64,000 bases of DNA from Microvirga roseola (GTDB taxonomy: Bacteria; Pseudomonadota; Alphaproteobacteria; Rhizobiales; Beijerinckiaceae), in the NCBI RefSeq assembly GCF_020866965.1, contig NZ_JAJATX010000005.1, forward strand, positions 62,001-126,000, given 5' to 3'. This document shows, piece by piece, positions 42,098 through 50,603 of this stretch. Below the pieces are notes generated by a model. The model saw nothing but the letters and a program-made list of their open reading frames with translations. It was not told the DNA's origin and ran no database searches. Position 1 is the stretch's first letter. Every line of letters begins with the position of its first letter. The position numbers were made by a program, and so were the translations under genes.

Positions 42098-45000
42098 TCA
42101 TCCCTCGAGACGGTCCAGCAGTTCGACGATCTGCTGCAGGCGCTTCTCGGGCCGCTCGTCGGAACGCTCGAAGATCAGCCGCTCGCCGCTCCAGCGAAGC
42201 TCGTCCGGAGCATCGCCGATGACCTGCTCGACCGGGAACCGGCGCACGGCCCCGGGCCGGAATGTCAAGGCAATGGCCTGCGGCCCGGCATCGATGCGGG
42301 CGATGCCGATGCGAAGGCAGAGCCGTTTCAGGTTCGTGAGATCAAGCAGGTTCTGCACCGGCTCCGGCATGGGCCCGAAGCGGTCCTCGACCTCGGCGGC
42401 GAGATCGTCGATCGTTTCGCTCGCATCGGATCGCGTAAGGCGGGCATAGAGATTGATCCGCACCTCCGGCTCGGCGACGTAATCCTCCGGGATCGTCCCG
42501 TTGAGCCCGATATTGAGCTCAGGCGTCCAGTGGTCGCCGAGGGCTTCGCCGCGCAGGGCGCGCTTGAGCATGTGCTGGTAGAGATCGGCCCCGATGAGCT
42601 TCATATGGCCCGCCTGTTCCTCGCCCAGAAGCGCGCCCGCGCCGCGCTGGTCGAGATCCTTCGCGCTGATGGCGAAGCCTGCGCCGAGCCGGTCGAGCGC
42701 CTCCAGTGTCTTGAGGCGCCTTTCCGTCGCCTCGGAGAGTGTCTGGCCCGGCTCCGTCAGCAGATACGCCGCACCGCGAACGCGCCCGCGCCCGACGCGT
42801 CCCCTCAACTGGTGCAGCTGCGACAGACCGAACCTGTCGGCGCGCCAGACCAGCATGGTGTTGGCGCGCGGCACGTCGAGGCCGCTCTCGATGATATTGG
42901 TGGCGAGCAGGACGTCGCCCTCGCCATCGGCAAAGCGCACCATGGCCTCATCCGTCTCGGCGGGCGGCATCTGGCCGTGGGCGACGAGAACATCGAGTTC
43001 CGGGACGATCCGGGCCAGTTGCTCTCGCATCGGCTCGATATCCTCCACCTGCGGACAGACCACGAAGCTCTGCCCTCCCCTGCGACGCTCCCGCATCAGC
43101 GCCTCGCGAGCGGCCGCGGGATCGAAGGCTGTCAGGAATGTGCGGATCGGCTGGCGTCGGGCCGGAGGGGTCGCGATGATGCTGAGTTCCTGCAAGCCCA
43201 CCAGGGCCGATTGCATCGTGCGTGGAATCGGCGTTGCGGTGAGCGTCAGGATATGCCCGCCCGCCGCCATGTCCCGCAGCTTTCCCTTGTGGGCGACCCC
43301 GAAGCGCTGTTCCTCGTCGATTACGAGAAGACCCAGATCCTTGAAGGTCACGCCCCTGGCCGCAAGCGCATGCGTCCCGATGACGACGCGGATCGATCCG
43401 TCGGCCAGCCCCTTCTTCACCAAGCGCGCCTCGGCCGGTTTCACGAGGCGCGAGAGATGCGCCACCTCGATGCCCAGGCCTGCGAAGCGGCGCTCGAACG
43501 TCCGCAGGTGCTGTCGCACCAGAACCGTTGTCGGCGCGGCGACGGCTACCTGCCGTCCGGCAAGCGCAGCCGCCGCGGCCGCGCGCAGCGCAACCTCCGT
43601 CTTGCCGAAACCAACATCGCCGCAGACGAGCCGGTCCATCGGGCGGCCCGATGTCAGGTCGTCGAGGACCTCGTCGATAGCGCGCTGCTGGTCCGGCGTC
43701 TCGGGATACGGAAAGCGGGCGACAAAGCGCTCGTAATCGCGACCCGGCGGAACGAGCGGCTCGAGTTTCCTGGTCTTGCGGGCCTCGACCGTCTCGGTCA
43801 GCCGTCTCGCCGTTTCCTGAAGATCGGCATCGACCTTTTCCCGTCGCTTCGGCCAGGATTCCCCATTCAGCTTGTCGAGCGTCAGGGATTCCGAAGCCGA
43901 CCCGTAACGCCAGATGCGACCGATCTCGGCGACGGGAACCATGAGCTTGTCATCACCTGCATAGGACAGCCTGATCGTGTCGTGGCTTTCCGTCTCCCCT
44001 ACGGAGATGGTCTCGATCCCTTCCAGAAGGCCGATGCCGTGATCGGTATGAATGACGGCGTCGCCGATACGAAACTCAAGATCGGTGAATTGCAGGGCAG
44101 CAAGATTGGCCTCGCGCTCGGAATCGTGCGTTGTCCGACTGCCCAAGAGGTCAGGCGCTGCGATGACGGCGACGCCGTTCTGCTGATCGACGAAGCCGCC
44201 CGTCAGGTCAGCTTCCAGCATGAACCATGCTCCGGAGTCCCCACCGGCAACCTCGCGCCAGTGTTCGGCAAGCGCGGGCACGACCTGCAGATTTTGCACC
44301 CGGCGCTTGAGCCTGTTGAGATCCTGACGCGTCGCTGCTGCGAGAACGATCTTCCGGCCTGCCTTCATCTGCGCCTGCGCGAAGTCGGCTAGAGCCCGCG
44401 ACGGCCGCGGCAAGCGCGCAAAGCGTGGAACGGCGACTTTCTCCGCCTCATCGCGAGGGAGCGACTTAAGAAACGTGAGGCGGCGTTGCGCCGTCGAGGC
44501 ATTCCACTCGTCATCCTGGATGAAAAGGCGCTCGGGCGCGACGGCGGACGGCATTGCGGACGTCTCCCTGCGAAATCGCGTGCTGCTCTCGTAGGCGTCG
44601 GCAATCTGCTGCATCACGAGCCTTCGCCGCTCCTCTGCTCGCTCCTCGATGACCATTGCGGCCTCGGGCCGGTAATCGAAAATGGTCTCGAGACAGGGAT
44701 AGAACTCCGGCAGGCGATGTTCGATTCCAGAAGCGCGCTCGGTCTGCTCATCACCTCCAGGGGCATCCTCGAAGAGGACCTCGGAAGCAGGTTCCAGATC
44801 CAGTGTTTCGACGTCGGACAGGGTGCGCTGCGAAACCGGATCGTAGCAGCGGATCGCGACGATACGGTCCTCGTCGTGCTCGGCCCGGTAAGGGAGCCGG
44901 CTGTCGGCCGGAAAAAGGTCGATGACCTGACTGCGGATCGCAGCCTCGCCCGGTTCGTCGACCCGCTCGTCGAGGATGTAGCCGGTACGATGCAGATAGG

Positions 45001-45433
45001 TTTCAAGTGCGGCCTGCGAATAGGCCTCACCGGCTCTGAACGTAAAGGTCGAATTCGCCCAGGTTTCGCGTGGCGGCACACGCTGAACGAGAGCGGCCGG
45101 GCTCGTGATCAGCAGGTGCGGGCCCAGTCCGGGCCCGGCCAGACGGCGAAGAACCGATGTGCGTCGTCCCATCACCTCGCGGGAGGGCGACACGCTGTCG
45201 TAGGGAAGGCAATCCCAAGGCGGAAGGAGATGCACGTCCAGATCCGGAGCCAGCCCCTTCAAGGCCTGCGCCACCTGCTCCGCCCGGCGCTCATCCTCCG
45301 CTATATAGATCAGCCCGCCCGGCCCAGCCTCCTCGGCCCAGCCGATAAGGCGAACCGCGTGCAGCCCTGCCGAGGGCGGCAAGGAGAGGTCGATCCGCCT
45401 GATATCCTGCGGCACGGCGGGCTTCGCTTCCAT
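42098..45433 (-). CDS. Mfd-like transcription-repair coupling helicase (probable paralogue)
   Basis: A 1111-residue superfamily 2 helicase of the Mfd type. Order: UvrB-like N-terminal region, CarD-like RNA polymerase-interaction domain (DAVIHTDHGIGLLEGIET, YAGDDKLMVPV), RecG-like ATPase with Walker A GDVGFGKTEVAL, DEEQ box, SATs-like TLTATPIPRTMQ, and C-terminal LRGRVGRG motif VI, then TRCF domain. It is somewhat shorter than classical Mfd (about 1150-1170) and several motifs differ (TIRLSYAGDDKL), suggesting a diverged second copy. ATG at 45433 gives the family start; an in-frame ATG at 45499 adds 22 residues. Confidence 0.87.
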   Translation of the reverse strand: MEAKPAVPQDIRRIDLSLPPSAGLHAVRLIGWAEEAGPGGLIYIAEDERRAEQVAQALKGLAPDLDVHLLPPWDCLPYDSVSPSREVMGRRTSVLRRLAGPGLGPHLLITSPAALVQRVPPRETWANSTFTFRAGEAYSQAALETYLHRTGYILDERVDEPGEAAIRSQVIDLFPADSRLPYRAEHDEDRIVAIRCYDPVSQRTLSDVETLDLEPASEVLFEDAPGGDEQTERASGIEHRLPEFYPCLETIFDYRPEAAMVIEERAEERRRLVMQQIADAYESSTRFRRETSAMPSAVAPERLFIQDDEWNASTAQRRLTFLKSLPRDEAEKVAVPRFARLPRPSRALADFAQAQMKAGRKIVLAAATRQDLNRLKRRVQNLQVVPALAEHWREVAGGDSGAWFMLEADLTGGFVDQQNGVAVIAAPDLLGSRTTHDSEREANLAALQFTDLEFRIGDAVIHTDHGIGLLEGIETISVGETESHDTIRLSYAGDDKLMVPVAEIGRIWRYGSASESLTLDKLNGESWPKRREKVDADLQETARRLTETVEARKTRKLEPLVPPGRDYERFVARFPYPETPDQQRAIDEVLDDLTSGRPMDRLVCGDVGFGKTEVALRAAAAAALAGRQVAVAAPTTVLVRQHLRTFERRFAGLGIEVAHLSRLVKPAEARLVKKGLADGSIRVVIGTHALAARGVTFKDLGLLVIDEEQRFGVAHKGKLRDMAAGGHILTLTATPIPRTMQSALVGLQELSIIATPPARRQPIRTFLTAFDPAAAREALMRERRRGGQSFVVCPQVEDIEPMREQLARIVPELDVLVAHGQMPPAETDEAMVRFADGEGDVLLATNIIESGLDVPRANTMLVWRADRFGLSQLHQLRGRVGRGRVRGAAYLLTEPGQTLSEATERRLKTLEALDRLGAGFAISAKDLDQRGAGALLGEEQAGHMKLIGADLYQHMLKRALRGEALGDHWTPELNIGLNGTIPEDYVAEPEVRINLYARLTRSDASETIDDLAAEVEDRFGPMPEPVQNLLDLTNLKRLCLRIGIARIDAGPQAIALTFRPGAVRRFPVEQVIGDAPDELRWSGERLIFERSDERPEKRLQQIVELLDRLEG

Positions 45434-45517
45434 GACAAACTCTTGAGACGGGTAGTGGACGGCAGGGAAGTCAACGCCGCTCGCCGATGCCGGTTGCACA
45501 TCTCCCGATCGCGGGCC

Positions 45518-46174
45518 CTACTTGGTGATGCGGCACTTGGGCGGATCGAATTCGAGCGGCGTCTTGCCGAGTTCCGCAAAGAAGTCGTCGAAGGCTGTCC
45601 TGACCCCGTCCCAGTAGGGATAGTCGTCGCCGATGAGAATGCCGCCGGGGCGGATCATGGGCCACCATTCCGAGAGATCGGAGACGACGGCGTTGTAGTC
45701 ATGCCCGCCGTCGATGTGAACGATATCCGGCTCCACGCCGAAATGCCGGAGGACATTGGCGGCATTGGTGGAGTCCAACGGCAGAGGCAGCACATAATCC
45801 TGCAGACCGGCCTCGACCACATTCGTGGCGAAGGTGCGGTAGAGCGCAGGATACCCGTTGACGAGGTTAAGGTGCTCGAACCACTCGTCGGTGATCCAGT
45901 GGTCCCAGGCCCCGAGCCATGTATCGACTGCGATGACGACGCCATCCAGATCGAGCGCCTTCATCGCCGATGCCATCGTGATGGTGGAATTACCCTTCCA
46001 GACGCCGATTTCGACGACAATGGAAGGCTTCAGGCTCTCGATTGCTTCGGTGAGATAGTGATGGGTCGAGCCCCAGCCCTGCCGGTCGGGCCGGTAGAGT
46101 CGCGCCGGGTAATCCCGGAGCGGGTCCTGACCGCGCCAAAGGCGTTGAACCAGTGCATCTCTGGCCTTGGTCAT
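45518..46174 (-). CDS. Class I SAM-dependent methyltransferase family protein
   Basis: A 218-residue protein with the Rossmann motif I VVEIGVWKGNSTITMA and motif II/III region GVVIAVDTWLG; DIVHIDGGHDYNAVVSDL and GGILIGDDYPYWDGV complete the family (Methyltransf_24-like) signature. These enzymes often modify sugars, cephalosporin-type or phenolic compounds. It is on the same strand as the Mfd-like gene, about 84 bases upstream. Substrate unknown. Confidence 0.85.
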   Translation of the reverse strand: MTKARDALVQRLWRGQDPLRDYPARLYRPDRQGWGSTHHYLTEAIESLKPSIVVEIGVWKGNSTITMASAMKALDLDGVVIAVDTWLGAWDHWITDEWFEHLNLVNGYPALYRTFATNVVEAGLQDYVLPLPLDSTNAANVLRHFGVEPDIVHIDGGHDYNAVVSDLSEWWPMIRPGGILIGDDYPYWDGVRTAFDDFFAELGKTPLEFDPPKCRITK

Positions 46175-46259
46175 TCCGTGCGCCTCCCCTTCGGTCCCGA
46201 TATCGCCTCAGGTTCAACGCCAAGCTACGGCTTTCGCTCCGTCCGACCGCACCGGGTCT

Positions 46260-46634
46260 TCAGAGGCTTTTCCGCCTCAGCAACATGCCCGTTCGCGGAA
46301 CGGGAATGGAGGCCCGGCGCAATGCAAGCACTGCATCCTGGAAGAGATCGACGGCGGAGATGGCCTGCGCACGCGCAAGGGCGATCGACGCAGGATCGCG
46401 TTCGGAAAAGCGATTCGCCACGCGAACGAGAAAGCCGCACCGTTCCTCGACGATGCGCCTGGTCTCGTCGAGACGCGGATGGGGTATGAGCGCCGGCGTC
46501 AGGCGATCGCAGATCCGCAGCACATCGCGTACGAGATCCTCGTGCGGATACAACCCGTTGTAGTGACGGATCATTTCGCGCGCGCCATCGAGCGCCTGCC
46601 GGGTTTCCTGCCGCAAAACCTTGTTGATGTTCAT
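46260..46634 (-). CDS. Hypothetical protein (124 aa)
   Basis: A 124-residue soluble, arginine-rich, mostly helical protein (MNINKVLRQETRQALDGAREM). No signal peptide or known domain found by eye. It is separated from the methyltransferase gene by 85 bases and runs the same way. Codon use resembles the genome. Upstream sequence cttgatgtt offers only a weak ribosome site, so the start is uncertain. Confidence 0.55.
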   Translation of the reverse strand: MNINKVLRQETRQALDGAREMIRHYNGLYPHEDLVRDVLRICDRLTPALIPHPRLDETRRIVEERCGFLVRVANRFSERDPASIALARAQAISAVDLFQDAVLALRRASIPVPRTGMLLRRKSL

Positions 46635-46724
46635 CGCGTCATTTCGAGAGAAACGAAAACCACATGCCCGCCTCTGGCAGGCGATCTCGCCTAAGGAGCT
46701 GCGGCAAGGAAAAGAAGCGGGGCG

Positions 46725-46922
46725 CTAGCCCTGACTTTCGACCTGGAGCGCCACGGGCTCAGGCAAGCGGAACACGGGCTCGGTGCTATGCTCCGACACG
46801 GTCACTGGCGACAGCCAGAGTCTCTGCAGGATAGGTCCTGCAACGATGCTCGCAATAAACGCAAACGCAGCGACAATCAGTCCGAGTCGCCCGTAAAGGG
46901 CCACGAGATCCTTGCGCGCCAT
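46725..46922 (-). CDS. Small single-pass membrane protein (65 aa)
   Basis: A 65-residue protein with one membrane helix (about residues 10-31, LGLIVAAFAFIASIVAGPIL) and a short C-terminal tail. The ATG at 46922 is chosen over the in-frame ATG at 47027 because GAGGA lies 7 bases upstream and the extra 35 residues are low quality. No family recognised. Confidence 0.6.
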   Translation of the reverse strand: MARKDLVALYGRLGLIVAAFAFIASIVAGPILQRLWLSPVTVSEHSTEPVFRLPEPVALQVESQG

Positions 46923-47313
46923 CAGCGTGTCCTCACATTGCTTCGCTTGGACGAATCTTAGAGAGCAATTCCCGGTCCGCCAAGAGTCCGAGGCACCGGA
47001 ACTCCGGGACGGATCGCGAGAAAGCATTAAGAAAGGGGTTGAAAGCCTGGAAAAGCCGCATCTTTTCCGACCGGCTCGCGGGCAAAAAAATTCTGGGAGG
47101 CGTCATCCACTCGCCTCCTGTTGATAATATTTCATCCGCAATGCGAAAGCCCTTTCGATTGCCCGTCCTGGTTACCTCCTGAGGTGAATTGCCTGCCACG
47201 GAGATTCACCGTTGCGTTCCTTTGCAGGCCGATGGTCCGCCGCACTTTCCTGTATCGGAGGGAGGCATGATCGAGATTGCAATGGCGGCTCTTGCAGCTT
47301 TTCCGGAGCCGGC
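46923..47313. other. Intergenic region, lower GC, with an inverted repeat
   Basis: About 390 bases separate two divergent genes. The part 47030-47160 is richer in A/T than its surroundings (runs of A at 47091, TTGATAATATTTCATC near 47121). GGTGAAT (47183-47189) and ATTCACC (47204-47210) form a 7+7 inverted repeat. A very short ORF at 47267-47317 is listed separately. I see no recognisable structural RNA. Confidence 0.5.
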
Positions 47314-47317
47314 ATGA
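47267..47317 (+). CDS. Candidate 16-residue leader peptide overlapping the next gene
   Basis: ATG at 47267 is preceded by GGAGGGAGG, the strongest ribosome site of the area, and runs MIEIAMAALAAFPEPA before a TGA that overlaps the ATG of the following 177-residue protein (ATGA). This is the layout of a translated leader or coupling peptide. Being so short it may be chance, though the site plus exact overlap is suggestive. Confidence 0.4.
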   Translation: MIEIAMAALAAFPEPA

Positions 47318-47847
47318 AACAGGCAGGACGCGAGGCGCTCGTGACGGCAGCCTTCGCAATCGCGATGGGTGGGGAAGGATCCGCTTCTCCTGCGCCCTTC
47401 CGCAAATCGCCACGGGAGTTCGACGCCCTTGCGAACAAGGCTTTGAAGCAAGTCGATTCGGATCTCCGCTTCAAACTCGAGGCTTGCAGCGGAAGCGACA
47501 GCCTGGAATGCCGTTTCTCGTCGGATCATGTTGCTGTTCTCGTGCAGGGACGCTCCAATCCGCCGCGTACCGGCAGAATTGTGCTCGAAGCGGATCTCCT
47601 GCAGGACCGCCCCGGTGCGGATGCGGTTGCGGCGATCACCGATACGGTTCTGTCTCTCGGTGCAACGGTGGTGAGCTTCGATCCTGGCCTTCCCGCGGAG
47701 AAACGCGTTGAACTCATTTCGGAGTTGACGAACGACGCGCTCGACAAAGGCCAAAGCGAAGCCTCCGGACAGGATGCGACATATGCGGCAACGTTCGACC
47801 GTCAGACCGATGGGCGGATCGCAATCACCGTGACGCCCAAGGAATGA
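47314..47847 (+). CDS. Exported hypothetical protein (177 aa), first gene of a FecR/cyclase cluster
   Basis: A 177-residue protein with a signal-like N terminus (MKQAGREALVTAAFAIAMGGEGSASPAP). The mature part contains two cysteines nine residues apart (LEACSGSDSLECRF), likely a disulfide in the periplasm. No known domain. The ATG at 47314 overlaps the end of a tiny upstream ORF; the longer in-frame start at 47212 gives a poor leader. It reads into a FecR-domain gene 101 bases later and then a CHASE2 cyclase, so it may be part of the same signalling unit. Confidence 0.65.
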   Translation: MKQAGREALVTAAFAIAMGGEGSASPAPFRKSPREFDALANKALKQVDSDLRFKLEACSGSDSLECRFSSDHVAVLVQGRSNPPRTGRIVLEADLLQDRPGADAVAAITDTVLSLGATVVSFDPGLPAEKRVELISELTNDALDKGQSEASGQDATYAATFDRQTDGRIAITVTPKE

Positions 47848-47948
47848 GCCTTTCATCTGTCTCAGGATCATATCATACGGAATATCCTGCTTCCCTTGGC
47901 GAGCTGGGCTATCATGCGGAGCACCTGTCACGAACAGGGAGATATGTC

Positions 47949-48506
47949 ATGGGATGGGCATTGGCGCGTTGCCCGGTCCGCATCGCAAGCCCGCAGGCCC
48001 TGGCGGCATTCGCCCTTCTTGGCTTCCTGCTGGCGGCGTTCGAAGCGGGAGCGCAGGCCCCGGCCTGTGTGCTGCAGCCAGCGGCCGGGGCTCCGGCGCG
48101 ACAGATTCTGCATTGCCGCGATGGGCTGACGATCGAGGCCGAAGCCGGGGCCAATTACACGCTTCTCGACAGCAGCGGGGACGGCAGCCCCGACTCCGCA
48201 ACCTTGCGCAGCCGCGCGCTCCTGATCGATGTCCAGGACAGCGTCCGGCGAGGCGGCTTCCGCGTTCTCACGCCCCAGGCCATTGCGGCCGTGCGCGGCA
48301 CGCAATGGGTGGTGGACGTGGCAGGCGGACGAAGCTCAGTCTTCGTGGTTACCGGCCGGGTCGTGGTCAGACGTCCCCCCGCCCGCACCGGCGTGCGTCT
48401 CGGCCCCGGTGAGGGCGTCGACGTCGAAGCCGGCACGGGTCCCCTGACGGTCAGGCGTTGGCCCGCTGCCCGCGCCAATGCCCTGCTGGCCCGCTTCGGG
48501 CGCTGA
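47949..48506 (+). CDS. FecR domain-containing periplasmic protein
   Basis: A 185-residue protein with an N-terminal signal/anchor (residues about 15-35, AAFALLGFLLAAFEAGAQAP) and a FecR fold: LRSRALLIDVQDSVRRGGFRVLTPQAIAAVRGTQWVVDVAGGRSSVFVVTGRVVV. FecR domains relay signals in the periplasm; it lacks the cytoplasmic anti-sigma part. ATG at 47949 has GGGAG 6 bases upstream. The CHASE2 cyclase starts 7 bases after its stop, so the two should act together, with FecR possibly acting on the CHASE2 sensor (inference). Confidence 0.85.
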   Translation: MGWALARCPVRIASPQALAAFALLGFLLAAFEAGAQAPACVLQPAAGAPARQILHCRDGLTIEAEAGANYTLLDSSGDGSPDSATLRSRALLIDVQDSVRRGGFRVLTPQAIAAVRGTQWVVDVAGGRSSVFVVTGRVVVRRPPARTGVRLGPGEGVDVEAGTGPLTVRRWPAARANALLARFGR

Positions 48507-48513
48507 AGAACCA

Positions 48514-50388
48514 ATGCGCGGCAAGCGCCATTTCGCCACTCTCATCGCAGCCGGACTTGCGGGTTTCTGGGGCGCGTCCCTCGCCTTTTCTCACTGGCGC
48601 GGCGGCATTTCCTTTCTCGACCGTATTGAAGGGACATTGACGGATCTGCGATTTCTGATCCAGGGCGAGCGGCCAGCGCCCGATACGGTGACGATCGTCG
48701 CCATCGACGACGAAACGGTGCAGGAGGCAGGCTCCTACCCGCTTCCTCGCATCACCGTCGCAAAACTCCTCGACGGGATCGGACGACATAACCCCAAGGT
48801 CGTGGCCATAGACATTCTGTTTGTCGATGCCGGGCCACAGGACGGCGACGAGGCCCTCGCCCGCAGCCTCGAAAAGACGCCGAGCGTGCTCGCCGCAGCG
48901 GGCACTTTCGAGCGCGCCGTCCAGACCCTTTCCTTTTCGGATGGAAACGATCTCGCGAGCGTGCCGGTGGCGAAAGACCTGCTGGTCCCTGTATCTTCGC
49001 TTGGAATGCGCGCCGCCCTCGGCGTGGTCAATGTCACAACGGACCCCTCAGGCACTCCGCGCCATATTCCCCTCCTGCTCCGCTCCGATGGGCAGCTGGT
49101 CCCCTCATTTCCCTTAAGGGCAGCCTCCGTCGCGATTGCGCAGGATCCCGTCCTCGACCGCGGCCTCATCATGCTCGGACCGGTTCGGATCGGCACCGAT
49201 CTCGGCTACGCATTGCCTTTGCGCTTCTATGGTCCGCGCGGCGCCATCCGCACGATCAGCGCAATCGAGGTCCTTCGCAACAGGCCGAACGCAGAGGACA
49301 TTCGCGACAGGATCGTGGTGGTGGGCGGCATCGTCACGGGAGGCGGCGACGTCTTTCCGACGCCCTTCGATCCCGTCCTGCCGGGAGTGGAGGTCATGGC
49401 CACTGCGATTGCGCATCTAACGACAGGCGACGGGCTGATCCGCGACCGGCGCGTGCGGATGGCCGACGCCGCTGTGGCCGTTCTGCTGCCGATCCTCCTT
49501 GTGCTGCTGCTCGCCTGGCACCGCAGTTCCCTGGGTTTTGCGCTCATCGGCACCGTCGCCTTGCTCTGGATTGGCGCGACGGCCATAGCCTTCTCGCATG
49601 GCATCTGGCTGAGTGCCACGCTTCCCCTGGCTGCAGCAGCGCCGCCGGCCACCCTCTTTGGCGCGGCTCGCCTCTGGCTCGACCGACGGCGAGCGGAGAA
49701 GTTCGCAGCGGAGAGTTCCACCCTCAGGCAGTTCCAGCCGCCGCGACTGGCCGCGCGGCTGGCGCAGGATCCAGGCTTCCTCACGCAACCGGTCAGACAG
49801 AAGGCTGCCCTGGTTTTCATTGATCTTTCCGGCTTCACGGGTCTGAGCGAAGACCTGAGCCCGGATGAGACGCGGGAGATCGTCAAGGGTTTTCACGCGC
49901 TCGTCGATGACGAGGCCGTGCTCCACCACGACCCTGTCGTCAGCTTCATGGGCGACGGCGCAATGCTGATCTTCGGCCTGCCCGAGCCCGGCCCGGAAGA
50001 TGCCTGCCATGCCGTGGAGGCCTGCGTCGGGCTCTGCTCGCGCATGCAAGCCTGGCTGGCTTCATTGCCGGAGCACCTCTCGTCGCGCATCGGGTTCAAG
50101 ATCGGGGCGCATTACGGCGTCATCGTCGCATCGCGCCTGGGCGGCGGCAGCCATCAGCATATCACTGCCATCGGCGACACGGTGAACGTGGCAAGCCGGT
50201 TGATGGAAGTGGCGGCGGCCCACCATGCCCATGTCGCCCTCACGGACGAGCTATATGAGGCCGCCGGAGCAGCCTGCTCCGTCTTCGATTCCGGCGTGCT
50301 CGACGGAACCATTCAGACTTCGATCCGCGGGCGCGTCGGTGCGCTGCCGGTCTGGCTCTGGCAGGCACGGTGCAACGGAAAGCATTGA
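48514..50388 (+). CDS. CHASE2 domain adenylate/guanylate cyclase
   Basis: A 624-residue membrane sensor. One N-terminal helix (about 7-26), a large extracytoplasmic CHASE2 domain (about 35-310), three helices (about 318-390), then a class III cyclase domain. The metal aspartates are in VFIDLSGFT (about 431-439) and FMGDGAMLIFG; GDTVNVASRL at about 551 supplies transition-state residues. It should make cAMP or cGMP in response to a periplasmic signal. ATG at 48514 has gaag upstream and is preferred to 48478. Cyclases with a preceding FecR gene recur in Alphaproteobacteria. Confidence 0.92.
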   Translation: MRGKRHFATLIAAGLAGFWGASLAFSHWRGGISFLDRIEGTLTDLRFLIQGERPAPDTVTIVAIDDETVQEAGSYPLPRITVAKLLDGIGRHNPKVVAIDILFVDAGPQDGDEALARSLEKTPSVLAAAGTFERAVQTLSFSDGNDLASVPVAKDLLVPVSSLGMRAALGVVNVTTDPSGTPRHIPLLLRSDGQLVPSFPLRAASVAIAQDPVLDRGLIMLGPVRIGTDLGYALPLRFYGPRGAIRTISAIEVLRNRPNAEDIRDRIVVVGGIVTGGGDVFPTPFDPVLPGVEVMATAIAHLTTGDGLIRDRRVRMADAAVAVLLPILLVLLLAWHRSSLGFALIGTVALLWIGATAIAFSHGIWLSATLPLAAAAPPATLFGAARLWLDRRRAEKFAAESSTLRQFQPPRLAARLAQDPGFLTQPVRQKAALVFIDLSGFTGLSEDLSPDETREIVKGFHALVDDEAVLHHDPVVSFMGDGAMLIFGLPEPGPEDACHAVEACVGLCSRMQAWLASLPEHLSSRIGFKIGAHYGVIVASRLGGGSHQHITAIGDTVNVASRLMEVAAAHHAHVALTDELYEAAGAACSVFDSGVLDGTIQTSIRGRVGALPVWLWQARCNGKH

Positions 50389-50486
50389 CCACCTGCTCTC
50401 ACAGCGAACAACAGCCAACATTTTAACCTTGGCAATATTCCAGTTATATTTATCAACCACAGCGATAGTCCCGCAAGCAAGCATTC

Positions 50487-50504
50487 CTACTTAAAGTAGT
50501 TTTT
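50487..50504 (+). terminator. Weak hairpin with T-run after the cyclase gene
   Basis: CTACT-taa-AGTAG followed by TTTTTA, in the AT-rich 215-base gap after the cyclase stop. It has the shape of a small intrinsic terminator ending the FecR/cyclase transcript. The stem is short and AT-containing, so efficiency would be modest. Confidence 0.35.
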
Positions 50505-50603
50505 AGTCCAATTCGGGAACGATATTCCTAAAGCAACGTCATTCTACAAAGCCGTTCGCTCATTCGCGGATAATCATCATATCTTCAACTATGTAGGTGA
50601 ACC

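Noticed and set aside
41828-44392. A plus-strand open frame of 854 codons
   Set aside because: It is antisense to the Mfd-like helicase gene, which has clear motifs; the shadow has none.
50429-50450. A sigma70-like promoter TTGGCA...TATATT before the Gly/His-rich gene
   Set aside because: The spacer is only 10 bases, far from the 16-18 required.
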